A stretch of 64,000 nt of DNA from the NCBI RefSeq assembly GCF_000312365.2, contig NZ_HG003685.1, positions 341,668 through 405,667 of the forward strand. Reading direction: 5' to 3'. The notes beneath the pieces were generated by a model. The model worked only from the letters and a program-made list of their open reading frames with translations, ran no database searches and had not been told where the DNA came from. The DNA is from Anaerococcus provencensis. Lineage in GTDB: Bacteria > Bacillota > Clostridia > Tissierellales > Peptoniphilaceae. The translations under genes and the position numbers were made by a program. Below, piece by piece: positions 16,681 through 25,754 of this stretch (position 1 is its first letter; each line of letters begins with the position of its first letter).

Positions 16681-18669
16681 ATGTTTAATAAAAATGATGA
16701 TAGAGCGGTAAGTGCTATTCGTGCACTTTCCATTGCACAAATTGAAAAAGCAAGCAGTGGTCACCCTGGTCTTCCTATGGGAGCAGCGCCAATGGCCTAT
16801 GTTTTATGGAACAAATTTTTGAAAGCCAACCCAAAGAATTCTACATGGTTTGATCGCGATAGATTTGTCTTATCAGCTGGACATGGATCAGCTATGCTTT
16901 ATTCCATGCTTCACCTTGCAGGATACGATGTAAGCCTAGATGATCTCAAGGATTTTAGGCAACTTAATGCAAAAACAGCTGGCCACCCAGAACGTGGTAA
17001 CATAGAGGGGGTTGAAGTTACAACAGGTCCTCTTGGCCAAGGTATAGCCCAAGCTGTTGGCCTTGCTATTGCAGAAAAACACATGGCAGCCCTATATAAT
17101 AAGGAAGATGCCCAAATCATAGATCACTACACCTATGCACTATGTGGAGATGGGGATCTAATGGAAGGTATCTCCTACGAAGCAATGAGTTTGGCAGGAC
17201 ACTTGAATCTATCAAAATTAATACTTCTATATGATTCAAATGATGTTTGCCTAGACGGGGCAACAAGCACATCTTTCTCTGATGATATGAAAAAACGTGC
17301 CGAAGCCTTAAATTGGAACTATCTACGTGTAGAAAATGGTAGAGATTTAGAAGAAATCTATAAGGCTATTGCTAGTGCCAAAGCAAATACTAACGGACCA
17401 ACAATTATTGAAATAAAAACAGTTATTGGCTACGGCTCAGCAAATCAAGGCACAAACAAAGTTCATGGTGCTCCAATTGGCGAAGAAGATTTCATTAAGG
17501 CCAAAGAAATTTACGAGTGGGCAGAAGATGACTTTACAGTACCAGAGGAAATCTACCAAACTTTTGCAGATGGCATAGAAAAAACTGGCCAAGAAGCAAA
17601 CCAAAAATGGGGTGAGCTATTAAAGAAATACCAAGAAAAATATCCAGAAGATTATAAGAATCTAATGGCTGGTATCAACAGAGAATTGCCAGAAAACTTC
17701 ATTGATGATGTCAAAAAATACACAGCAGACGACAAAGCCCTTGCAAGCCGTGCATCAAATGGTGAAATCATCCAAGATTTGGCGAAAATCACACCAAACT
17801 TCTGGGGTGGTTCAGCTGACCTATTCTCATCAAACAAGACAAATATCAAAGACACAGTAGCATTCACAGACCAAAGTCCAGAAGGACGCAACATTTGGTA
17901 CGGAGTACGTGAATTTGCTATGGCAGCCATAGGAAATGGTATCATTGCTCACGGTGGAACATGGCACCATGTTTCAACATTTTTCGTATTTACAGACTAC
18001 TTGAAACCAGCAATCAGACTATCAGCATTATCAAAATTGCCACTAACCTATGTCATGACTCACGACTCTGTAGCAGTTGGTGAAGATGGTCCAACCCACC
18101 AACCAATCGAACAATTGGCGATGATTAGATCAATACCAAACACCATCACACTAAGACCAGCAGATGGAAACGAAACAAGACTTGCTTGGAAGATAGCCCT
18201 TGAATCCAAAGAAAGACCAGTAGTAATGGCTCTAACCCGCCAAAACCTTACAAATCTAAAAGAAACAGAAAACATAGAAAGCATTGAAAAGGGAGCTTAT
18301 ATCATTAACGACTCTTCTGAAGCCCCAGAGCTAGTACTAATAGCAACTGGATCAGAAGTAGACCTTGCCCTAAAAGTAAAAGAAAAACTTGAAAGCGATG
18401 GCAAAAACATCAGAGTAGTATCAATGCCATCAATGGAACTATTCAGAGAACAAGATGATGCTTACAAAGAAGAAGTCCTACCAAAAGAAGCTAAGAAAGT
18501 ATCCATAGAAATGGGATCAACCTTCGGCTGGGCAGAATGGACAGGCACTGACGGCCTAAACATAGGCATAGATAGCTTTGGTATATCAGGCAAAGGCGAA
18601 GAAGTAACAGCTGAATTTGGATTTACCCCTGAAAAAGTTGCCGAAAAAATCAATCAAAAATTTTATTAA
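16681..18669 (+). CDS. tkt: Transketolase
   Basis: 662 residues, full length. A thiamine-diphosphate enzyme that moves two-carbon units between pentose and hexose phosphates. Visible: SSGHPGLPMGAAPMAYVLW at the N-terminus (substrate His), GDGDLMEG thiamine-binding motif (about 154-161), the pyrimidine-domain HDSVAVGEDGPTHQP loop, and a C-terminal domain ending GFTPEKV. With the transaldolase just upstream it completes the non-oxidative pentose phosphate branch. Own AAGGAG site and its own upstream region, with an extended -10 (TG-G-TATGAT, 16635-16643). Confidence 0.97.
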   Translation: MFNKNDDRAVSAIRALSIAQIEKASSGHPGLPMGAAPMAYVLWNKFLKANPKNSTWFDRDRFVLSAGHGSAMLYSMLHLAGYDVSLDDLKDFRQLNAKTAGHPERGNIEGVEVTTGPLGQGIAQAVGLAIAEKHMAALYNKEDAQIIDHYTYALCGDGDLMEGISYEAMSLAGHLNLSKLILLYDSNDVCLDGATSTSFSDDMKKRAEALNWNYLRVENGRDLEEIYKAIASAKANTNGPTIIEIKTVIGYGSANQGTNKVHGAPIGEEDFIKAKEIYEWAEDDFTVPEEIYQTFADGIEKTGQEANQKWGELLKKYQEKYPEDYKNLMAGINRELPENFIDDVKKYTADDKALASRASNGEIIQDLAKITPNFWGGSADLFSSNKTNIKDTVAFTDQSPEGRNIWYGVREFAMAAIGNGIIAHGGTWHHVSTFFVFTDYLKPAIRLSALSKLPLTYVMTHDSVAVGEDGPTHQPIEQLAMIRSIPNTITLRPADGNETRLAWKIALESKERPVVMALTRQNLTNLKETENIESIEKGAYIINDSSEAPELVLIATGSEVDLALKVKEKLESDGKNIRVVSMPSMELFREQDDAYKEEVLPKEAKKVSIEMGSTFGWAEWTGTDGLNIGIDSFGISGKGEEVTAEFGFTPEKVAEKINQKFY

Positions 18670-18726
18670 TTTTAAAAAATAGATTTAATCGCTAAGATTT
18701 GTAATGATTATTGAAATCTGATAAGC

Positions 18727-18766
18727 AAAACACCTTCAGAGATACCATATTCTCTGAAGGTGTTTT
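18727..18766. terminator. Bidirectional terminator between tkt and lysR-type gene
   Basis: A perfect 16-bp stem (AAAACACCTTCAGAGA, 18727-18742, with its complement 18751-18766) and 8-base loop, flanked by A and T runs on the two sides. It serves converging transketolase and the LysR gene. Confidence 0.9.
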
Positions 18767-18767
18767 A

Positions 18768-19622
18768 TTAATCATTATTTTCAAAAAACTTTACAATGCT
18801 ATCAATAACTAATTTGAAAAAGTCATTATTGTTATAGTTAGAAAGTTTGTAAACTAGATATATTTTATAATTTGGGAATTTATCATCTCTAATATAATCT
18901 AATGATAAACCTGTTGGTATACAATCAACAAACGATTTGGGTGCTATCAACCACTCATTTTCTTTTAATGTTAGGAAAGCGGTTATAACAGAGTCAGCAT
19001 ATTTATTATATACATCATTTCTATTAAAATTTTTTAGTATAAAATTGTCTACTTCAAATCCCCGTGGAATATAAATATAGTTCTTTATATCTAAATTTGA
19101 ATTTGTCTCTCCACTTAATCTATAAATATAAAATGGTATATTTACAATCTCTAAAGTTTCAATACCGGCATATTTAAATTGCTTTAATGATAATCCGACG
19201 TCTATTTTATTTTCATACACATTATCATAAATTTCAGCTGAGTGCATTGTCTTGCTTTCAAATAAAATATTGTGAGATTGATTTTGTACATAATTTATAT
19301 ATTTAAATATAATAGATTGCATAATACTATTGGTAGCAGCAATGCTTACCTTAATTTTACTAGAAATAAATTCGTTTTCTTTCATTTTATTTGTTAATTT
19401 AATGAATTCGTTTGCTAAAGGTAAGAATGCTTCGCCTCGCTCGGTAAGTTCTATTTTTGTTAAACCTTTATTCCTGAAAAAAAGTTTGTAACCTAAATAA
19501 TCTTCTAGTTGTTTTAGCCTGGTACTAACTGTTGATTGTGATAAATAGAGTTTTGAGGAAGCGTCTGTTAGATTTCTAGTTTCAGCTATAGCTAAAAAAG
19601 TTTCTATCCGTGATTCGTGCAT
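18768..19622 (-). CDS. LysR-family transcriptional regulator
   Basis: 284 residues. Residues 1-60 form the LysR winged HTH (ETRNLTDASSKLYLSQSTVS, then RLKQLEDYLGYKLFFR), followed by a periplasmic-binding-like effector domain. It faces the GltS operon across a 163-bp gap, the usual arrangement for a LysR protein controlling its divergent neighbour. The effector is probably the substrate of that transporter (inference). Confidence 0.9.
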   Translation of the reverse strand: MHESRIETFLAIAETRNLTDASSKLYLSQSTVSTRLKQLEDYLGYKLFFRNKGLTKIELTERGEAFLPLANEFIKLTNKMKENEFISSKIKVSIAATNSIMQSIIFKYINYVQNQSHNILFESKTMHSAEIYDNVYENKIDVGLSLKQFKYAGIETLEIVNIPFYIYRLSGETNSNLDIKNYIYIPRGFEVDNFILKNFNRNDVYNKYADSVITAFLTLKENEWLIAPKSFVDCIPTGLSLDYIRDDKFPNYKIYLVYKLSNYNNNDFFKLVIDSIVKFFENND

Positions 19623-19785
19623 GTTAATCTCCTTACTCTATAGTTTAATATAATTTTTAGATATTATCAAAAAAATAAATAATATATATCAATTTATTTA
19701 GTTTTACTTTACCTTAATACTCTGCTAACATATATTTAAGAAATCGTTTTACAAATGATTTAAAAATAGAAGGGAGATATTTTAT

Positions 19786-20997
19786 ATGGCGATTGAACTA
19801 AGTTTGATTCAGTCTCTAGCTTTAGCAGCGGCAATTTCGCTACTGGGTAGTTTTATTAAGAGACATGTGACGTTGTTCCAAAAATATTTTATTCCAGCTC
19901 CGGTTATAGGTGGATTGATTGCAGCAATTATTGTAACTATAGGTCATACAAGCGGATCATACAAAATTGTTTTTGACAAAACATTAAATCCATTATTATT
20001 ACAAATGTTTTTTACTGCAACTGGATTTACATTCTCAATTAAAAGTTTGAAAAAATCTGGAGTTATAGGTTTAAAATTAGCAGCTATTATTTTAGGAATT
20101 GCTTTTATACAAAATATAATTGCTGCGGCAGTTGCACCACTTGTAGGGGTTGATTCTTTACTTGGATTGACAGTAGGATCAATGTCTATGTCAGGAGGTC
20201 CTGGTAATGCAGCGGCTTTTGGACCTACAATTGAAGAATTGGGAATTAAGGGTGCTGAAGTAGCGGCTATTGCAGCAGCCACAGCAGGACTTGTTATAGG
20301 CTCAATTATAGGTGGGCCAGTCGCAAGAAAGCTTATTACAAAATATAACTTGCATTATGAAGGAACTGCTGAAAATACGGTTAATATAGAAACTGATATT
20401 CATGCTGATAAAACAATACATAAAGACAATAAACTATTAGCTAAAAATTTACTGGATTCAGTAATATTCATACTCATATCAATAGGATTAGGTGGCTTTG
20501 TGGTTCAATTCTTAAATAATATTACAGGTTTTAAATGGCCAGACTATGTTGGTGGGTTATTTGTAGCCGCTATTATTACAAATGTTTTAGAAGCTAAAGG
20601 AACTAGAATAGAAAACAAGATAATAGAAGATGTCGGTAATACTGCACTTAACATATTCTTAACTTTAACAGTGATGTCTACAGAAATATGGTTATTATTA
20701 GATTTGGCATTGCCTCTATTAGCTCTACTGCTAGTTCAAACTATATTTGTAATTTTAATTGCTTATTCTGTAGTATTTAAAATTCTTGGTAAGAACTATG
20801 ATGCATCAGTAATGTCTGCTGGTATGTGCGGTGTTGCAATAGGATCTACACCAAATGCTGTAGCTAACATGGATTCTGTAATTGTTGATAATGGTCCTGC
20901 ACCAATTCCAATGGCGATTTTACCACCAGTAGTGTCCATTGCTCTAAGTGTAGTAAATCCAGTTTTTATTACCATGGCTATTCATGTACTTTCTTAG
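19786..20997 (+). CDS. GltS-family sodium/glutamate-type symporter
   Basis: 403 residues, about 10-12 membrane segments. Signatures include PAPVIGGLIAAI, the re-entrant loop MSMSGGPGNAAAFGPT in the first half and GVAIGSTPNAVANMDSV in the second half, matching the two inverted repeats of the ESS/GltS family. Known substrate of the family is glutamate. The downstream genes (2-hydroxyacid dehydrogenase and RraA-like) suggest a hydroxy- or keto-dicarboxylate instead. The stop codon overlaps the ribosome site of the next gene. Confidence 0.85.
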   Translation: MAIELSLIQSLALAAAISLLGSFIKRHVTLFQKYFIPAPVIGGLIAAIIVTIGHTSGSYKIVFDKTLNPLLLQMFFTATGFTFSIKSLKKSGVIGLKLAAIILGIAFIQNIIAAAVAPLVGVDSLLGLTVGSMSMSGGPGNAAAFGPTIEELGIKGAEVAAIAAATAGLVIGSIIGGPVARKLITKYNLHYEGTAENTVNIETDIHADKTIHKDNKLLAKNLLDSVIFILISIGLGGFVVQFLNNITGFKWPDYVGGLFVAAIITNVLEAKGTRIENKIIEDVGNTALNIFLTLTVMSTEIWLLLDLALPLLALLLVQTIFVILIAYSVVFKILGKNYDASVMSAGMCGVAIGSTPNAVANMDSVIVDNGPAPIPMAILPPVVSIALSVVNPVFITMAIHVLS

Positions 20998-21006
20998 GAG
21001 GCAAAT

Positions 21007-21942
21007 TTGAAGACGATAATATTTGATCCAATATCAGATGAAGCATTAGATTATGCTTATAAACACTTGGATGAAGTTATTAAATGGGATGATGTAAAAG
21101 ACGAAGATTTATTAGATTGCGATTCTTGTATAATTAGAGTTTTTAAACTTGATAAAGGTATGATTGACAAAATGCCTAATCTAAAAATAATTGCTAAACA
21201 TGGAGTAGGTACAGATAGTATTGACTTAGATTATGCAAAAATCAAAGGCATAAGAGTAACTAATACTCCAGCTGCTAATTCTAACTCAGTTGCAGAATTA
21301 ATTGTTGGATTAACTATGGCTGTTTCTAGAAAAATAGTTGGTAGTCATAAAACGGTTATTAATGGTGTTGATAGGATTGCTCCACCAGAACTTACTGGTT
21401 TTGAGTTGACAGGCAAAACTTTTGGGACAATTGGTCTTGGAAATATTGGGAGTATAGCATCAAAAATATTTATAAATGGGTTTGCAATGAAAGTATTGGT
21501 TTATGATCCTTATATAAGCGAGAGCCGATGCGATGAATTAGGATTAACCAAGGTAGAAAAACTCGAAGATTTACTAAAAGAATCTGATATTATAAATATA
21601 TCAGTACCATTAACTGATTCTACAGAGAATATGATTTCCAAAAATGAGTTTGATTTAATGAAGAAAACCGCAATATTAATAAATACTGCCAGAGGCAAGA
21701 TTGTCAATGAAAGTGACTTATATAATGCCCTAAAGGAAAAGTCAATATTTGGAGCGTCTATGGATGCTTTTGAAGTAGAGCCAATTAATAAAAATAATCC
21801 TTTATTAGAATGTAGCAACTTTATAGCTACCCCACATAATGGTGCGAATACAGTAGATTCTTTGATTAGAATGGGTACTGGAGCAATTGACGAAATAATA
21901 AGAACAAAAAATGGAGAAGAAAATCTCCACATAGTAATTTAA
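21007..21942 (+). CDS. D-2-hydroxyacid dehydrogenase (phosphoglycerate dehydrogenase-like)
   Basis: 311 residues. NAD-binding GLGNIGSIASKIF, catalytic Arg in INTARGKI, Glu in DAFEVEPI and His in TPHNGANT are all present, the full Arg-Glu-His set of the D-2-hydroxyacid dehydrogenase family. It lacks the C-terminal ACT domain of biosynthetic SerA, and the operon context (transporter, RraA-like) argues for catabolism of a 2-hydroxy or 2-keto acid. Starts with TTG behind TAGGAGG, whose TAG is the stop of gltS. Confidence 0.85.
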   Translation: MKTIIFDPISDEALDYAYKHLDEVIKWDDVKDEDLLDCDSCIIRVFKLDKGMIDKMPNLKIIAKHGVGTDSIDLDYAKIKGIRVTNTPAANSNSVAELIVGLTMAVSRKIVGSHKTVINGVDRIAPPELTGFELTGKTFGTIGLGNIGSIASKIFINGFAMKVLVYDPYISESRCDELGLTKVEKLEDLLKESDIINISVPLTDSTENMISKNEFDLMKKTAILINTARGKIVNESDLYNALKEKSIFGASMDAFEVEPINKNNPLLECSNFIATPHNGANTVDSLIRMGTGAIDEIIRTKNGEENLHIVI

Positions 21943-21954
21943 AAGGAGTAATAA

Positions 21955-22635
21955 ATGAAAACAGGTAACGTTATTAATTTAAAATTTGATAGACCAGAAC
22001 AACGATTAGTTGATTTATTTAAAGATCTTCCAGTAGCAAATATAGATGATGCACTCGGTAGAATGTCAGCTGTAAATCAAGAAATAAGACCAATGAATGA
22101 TGTAAAGCTTTTAGGAACAGCATTTACTGTAAAAGTGGCACAAGGCGATAACTTATATTTTCATAAAGCATTGGATTTAGCTCAGCCAGGAGATGTTATT
22201 GTTATAGATTCTATGGGAAGCAAGGATCGTGCTATATTTGGAGAATTAATGGCTGGATATTGTAGACTAAGAGGAATAAAAGGAATTATAACTGACGGAC
22301 CTATCAGAGACTATGATGATATATCTACATACGATGATATGGCAGTTTATGCCAATGGAGTAGTACCTAACGGTCCATATAAAAATGGTCCTGGTGAAAT
22401 AGGAACTGTAATATCATTTGGTGGTCAAGTGGTTAGACCTGGAGATATAATTGTTGGTGATAAGGACGGCATTGTTGTTATAAAGCCAGAAGAAGCAGAA
22501 GAATTAGCTAATAAAGTTGAAGAAATTCATAAAAAAGAATCAAGTATCATAGAGACCATGAATAAAGAGGGAACATACATCAGACCATGGGTTGATGAAA
22601 CTTTAAATAAGCTTGGAGCAGAAATAATTAAATAG
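21955..22635 (+). CDS. RraA-like / 4-hydroxy-4-methyl-2-oxoglutarate aldolase family protein
   Basis: 226 residues. Signatures NIDDALGRM, GDVIVIDSMGSKDRAIFGEL, GIITDGPIRDYDD and VVGDKDGIVVIKPEEA fit the HMG aldolase / RraA fold. Known: family members are metal-dependent oxaloacetate decarboxylases or HMG aldolases, while E. coli RraA inhibits RNase E. Here the catalytic Arg-Asp pair is present (GPIRDYDD) and the neighbour is a hydroxyacid dehydrogenase, so an aldolase or decarboxylase role is more likely (inference). Last gene of the operon. Confidence 0.85.
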   Translation: MKTGNVINLKFDRPEQRLVDLFKDLPVANIDDALGRMSAVNQEIRPMNDVKLLGTAFTVKVAQGDNLYFHKALDLAQPGDVIVIDSMGSKDRAIFGELMAGYCRLRGIKGIITDGPIRDYDDISTYDDMAVYANGVVPNGPYKNGPGEIGTVISFGGQVVRPGDIIVGDKDGIVVIKPEEAEELANKVEEIHKKESSIIETMNKEGTYIRPWVDETLNKLGAEIIK

Positions 22636-22640
22636 AAAGA

Positions 22641-22680
22641 AATAAGATCTCTGGGGTAGGAACCAGAGGTCTTATTTTTT
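22641..22680 (+). terminator. Rho-independent terminator after gltS operon
   Basis: AATAAGATCTCTGG (22641-22654) pairs with CCAGAGGTCTTATT (22663-22676), one wobble, followed by TTTT. A strong terminator ending the GltS operon. Confidence 0.9.
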
Positions 22681-22724
22681 CCGTTTAAGTTAGAAAAAAG
22701 ATGATATTAATAATAGAAAAATGT

Positions 22725-22754
22725 TTGATAATCATATCTAGATCATACTATAAT
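22725..22754 (+). promoter_or_regulatory. Promoter of chromate-transporter pair
   Basis: TTGATA (22725-22730) and TATAAT (22749-22754) with an 18-base spacer. The leader that follows carries an 8-bp inverted repeat, TCTACTAA near 22760 and TTAGTAGA near 22797, just before the start. Confidence 0.55.
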
Positions 22755-22815
22755 ATTATATCTACTAAGTTTTATGGTATCATATTTGTGTAGGATTTAG
22801 TAGAAATGAGGAGTT

Positions 22816-23376
22816 ATGAAAGAAAAAAATAAATTATGGGAATTATTTAAATCCACCCTCTATCTTTCAGCTTTCACTTTTGGTGGAGGTTATGTTATTT
22901 TATCTCTTATGAAAGAGACGTTTGTAGAAAAACTGGGTTGGATTTCCAAAGATGAGATGTTAGATATGACTGCTATTGCCCAATCTGCGCCTGGGGCTGT
23001 TGCTGTAAATGCGGCAGTAGTCGTGGGATATGAGACCTTGGGACTTGCTGGTATGATTGTGGCAATCCTTGGTACTATTATTCCTCCCCTTATAATAATA
23101 AGTTTGTTTTCACTGGCCTACCAGGCTTTTATTACTAATAAATATATAGCGCTTTTCCTTAAGGGCATGCAGGCAGGGGTTGGAGCCTTGATTATCAAGG
23201 TTGTAATCGATATGGGTCGTGACCTTCTAAAGGAGAAGTCTCCCCTTGTTATAGGAATTATGCTAACTAGTTTTATCTTGGGATATTTCTTTGATGTAAA
23301 TGTCATTTATATCATAGGAAGCCTTATAGTAATTGGGGTAATTTATACTCTAGCTAGGAGGAATCATGCTTCTTAA
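22816..23376 (+). CDS. Chromate transporter, short subunit 1 (CHR family)
   Basis: 186 residues, one half-size CHR domain. FTFGGGYVILSLMKE and SAPGAVAVNAAVVVGY are the family signatures. Known: short CHR proteins come as adjacent pairs that work together, and some export chromate; the natural substrate in many anaerobes is unclear. It overlaps the second subunit by 11 bases behind AGGAGG. Confidence 0.9.
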   Translation: MKEKNKLWELFKSTLYLSAFTFGGGYVILSLMKETFVEKLGWISKDEMLDMTAIAQSAPGAVAVNAAVVVGYETLGLAGMIVAILGTIIPPLIIISLFSLAYQAFITNKYIALFLKGMQAGVGALIIKVVIDMGRDLLKEKSPLVIGIMLTSFILGYFFDVNVIYIIGSLIVIGVIYTLARRNHAS

Positions 23377-23923
23377 ATTATTTATAAGCTTTTTAAAGAT
23401 TGGTCTCTTCTCTTTTGGTGGTGGATATGCAGCCTTGCCTGTAATCCAAGAAGAAGTGGTTGAGTTAAACCAATGGTTAAGCCTTGGTGAATTCAACGAT
23501 TTGATCACAATTAGTCAGATGACGCCAGGACCTATTGCTATAAATTCTGCAACCTTTGTAGGAACGAGAATTGCAGGATTTCCAGGAGCCTTGGCTGCGA
23601 CTTTTGGTTGTGTATTGCCCTCTGCTATAATTGGAGGGACTATATCCTATTTTTACAAGAAATATAAAAACATCGATGTGATGTCAAATATTCTATACTT
23701 TTTGAGACCTGCCATCGTTTCTATGATTCTAATAGCAGGTGTGCAAATACTTAAGACGGCATTTTTTGGTGAAGAGCTTGTAGCATTTGCAAATATGGAT
23801 TACTTGATGCTGGGAATTTTCATCCTTGCTTTTGCCCTTATGCTAAAGACAAAGATAGATCCCATCAAGCTAATGCTAGCTAGTGGTGGATTATATCTTT
23901 TGGTATCGGTATTAATTTTTTAG
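23366..23923 (+). CDS. Chromate transporter, short subunit 2 (CHR family)
   Basis: 185 residues, the partner half. LFSFGGGYAALPVIQEEVV and MTPGPIAINSATFVG are the CHR signatures; about five or six membrane segments. Translationally coupled to subunit 1. Together they rebuild the two-domain CHR topology. Followed 12 bases later by a broken permease gene that was probably part of the same transcript. Confidence 0.9.
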   Translation: MLLKLFISFLKIGLFSFGGGYAALPVIQEEVVELNQWLSLGEFNDLITISQMTPGPIAINSATFVGTRIAGFPGALAATFGCVLPSAIIGGTISYFYKKYKNIDVMSNILYFLRPAIVSMILIAGVQILKTAFFGEELVAFANMDYLMLGIFILAFALMLKTKIDPIKLMLASGGLYLLVSVLIF

Positions 23924-23935
23924 AAATGGAAGAAA

Positions 23936-24842
23936 ATGTTAAAAAATAAGAAAATCGCGATAACAGCAACTCTCATAGCCATGCTTTTGTGGGGGTCGGC
24001 TATTCCTACAATAAAGACAACCTACTTTGAACTTGGAGTTGGTAGAGCAGATACTGGAGCTCAAATCTTCATTGCAGGAATTAGATTTTTCCTGGCTGGA
24101 GTATTGGGCTTTGTTTATTTGAAGGCTTTTAATAAAGAAAAAATAGATAAGCTATAAGTATATTTTAACTCTTTCCTTAACCCAGACCTTTGTACAATAC
24201 CTCATATATTATATTGCCCTATCCAACACAGCTGGGGTCAAGGCGGCAATAATCCAATCAACTAACGCCTTTATGGTGGTTTTGATTTCTTTGGTGATTT
24301 TGCCCAGTGAAAAAGTTCACCCCAAAACTATTTTTGCCATAGTTCTTGGTACTTTAGGGATAATAGTTGTAAATGGTGGAATAAGAGGGATGAGTACAAA
24401 TTTAATCCTATGGGTGAGGGACTAATCCTCTTATCGACATTTTTCAATGCCCTTTCTTCGGTTTATGTCAGGAAAAATGGTAAGAATCAAAATGAGTTCT
24501 TGGTTACAGCATCTCAATTTATAATTGGATCAATACCCCTAATTATCATAGGTAAAATTCTCTATCCTCAAGGCTTGGACTTTACCCCCCAGAGCAGCTT
24601 TCTTATTAGTATACGGAGCCTTTATTTCGGCAACGGCATATGTGATTTGGAATACAGTCCTTAAATATCACTCTGCTAATGAAATGGGTATGTACAAGCT
24701 ATTTATCCCAATATTTGGATCGGTACTTTCAGTAATAATTCTTGGCGAATCTTTTACAAAGAATTTATTTTTTGGCTTGGTATTAGTAATTTTAGGATTT
24801 TTGGTTTTGAATGTAGATATTAGAAAATATAGGAATAATTAA
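23936..24842 (+). pseudogene. Broken DMT-superfamily (EamA) permease
   Basis: The intact ancestor would be a roughly 300-residue EamA drug/metabolite transporter. Frame 1 gives LIAMLLWGSAIPTIKT and stops at 24157. A second frame continues with LTQTFVQYLIYYIALSNTAG and stops near 24424. A third restarts at 24410 (LILLSTFFNALSSVYVRKNG) and shifts again near 24600 into VIWNTVLKYHSANEMGMYKL. At least three frameshifts, so it is non-functional unless the sequence has errors. Confidence 0.9.
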
Positions 24843-24905
24843 AAAAAGATGTTTCTTTAGTATTAGAAGTGAATAAATATCTTTTATTCTTTTATAGTAT
24901 TAGGA

Positions 24906-25617
24906 TGTACCGTTGCACCTCGAGGGATAGGAATTAGGGGTAGCGATTGCCAGTCCGGCCGATCTCGGACAGACCCCTTTTTCCTACGGAAACTCGCTTT
25001 TAAAAAGCTAATTCGTGCATCCGCACTTAGTTTCCGGGTTAAACAACCGAAATCAACGGTTGTTTAACTCCCCCGATCCCCCAAAATCTTTTACACCCCA
25101 CCGCCACTGCGTGGGGCAATGGTTAGTAGAAGTTTGCTTCGCAAATTCTTTTGTTTTGACTGTTAATATAATATTTACTGCACCACTAAGCCTACAAGTA
25201 TAAAATCCATAGGCTTAGCGGTGGGGAAATTGCTTTGTTTTCAAATCGTAGAATTTCGTTAAGAAATCGCACTGTTTGAGCGTAGCGAGTTTGCGATTTT
25301 AGAAATTCAAGATTTAGGAAACACCAATTTTTGTAGTTTATAAGATGGTTTCACTCAATCAAATCACTAGAATTTGCATAGCAAATTCTTGCAAGTTTCA
25401 GCACCACGCAGTTGCCGTTTCGAGGGGGTAGCGGAAATGGGGATTTAAGGGGGAGGTAAAAGTCCATTAATTTTGGGCTTTTACCCCGAAAACATAGTGC
25501 GGGAGCACGAGAGAGCTTCGAAGAAGCGAGTTTTCGTAACCGGTTGGGGGAGAGTCCTCAACCAGCCGGACGGGCTTATTAACTCCCCTGGGTTTTCCCC
25601 CTTAGTACAACGGTACA
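24906..25617. mobile_element. 712-bp hairpin-rich element with terminal inverted repeats
   Basis: TGTACCGTTGCACC (24906-24919) and AGTACAACGGTACA (25604-25617) are 12/14 inverted ends; similarity continues outward (TAGG on both sides). The inside is much more GC-rich than its surroundings and encodes no credible protein. It is packed with stems: GTTAAACAACCG/CGGTTGTTTAAC (25038-25068, perfect), CCACTAAGCCTA with TAGGCTTAGCGGTGG (25183-25224), GGTAAAAGTCC/GGGCTTTTACC (25455-25485) and CCGGTTG...CAACCAGCCGG near 25540-25570. It may be a non-autonomous transposable element or the DNA of a large structured RNA. Not recognised. Confidence 0.55.
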
Positions 25618-25682
25618 GACCTAAATTATAGATAAAATATAAGACATTTATTATTTTAAAATAAGAAGAATATTATTTAAAG

Positions 25683-25725
25683 TGACCTCCAAAAGTTAGA
25701 CCAAAAAAATAACCAAAGGAGGTCA
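25683..25725. repeat. IS3-like terminal repeat remnant
   Basis: TGACCTCCAAAAGTTAGAC at 25683-25701 has the look of an IS3/IS150-group insertion-sequence end, and GGAGGTCA (25718-25725) is its inverted start. No transposase lies between or beside them, so this is either a solo scar of a lost element or a simple 8-bp-stem hairpin downstream of the phosphofructokinase. Confidence 0.4.
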
Positions 25726-25754
25726 TTTCTTAGAAAGTTCTGCAACATTTTTTA

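Noticed and set aside
19738..19755. AAATCGTTTTACA before gltS as a cre site
   Set aside because: The final conserved C is shifted by one base and the first T is missing; match too weak.
25015..25203. 62-residue reading frame in the GC-rich element
   Set aside because: It spans the stems of the hairpin-rich element, has no ribosome site and unusual composition.
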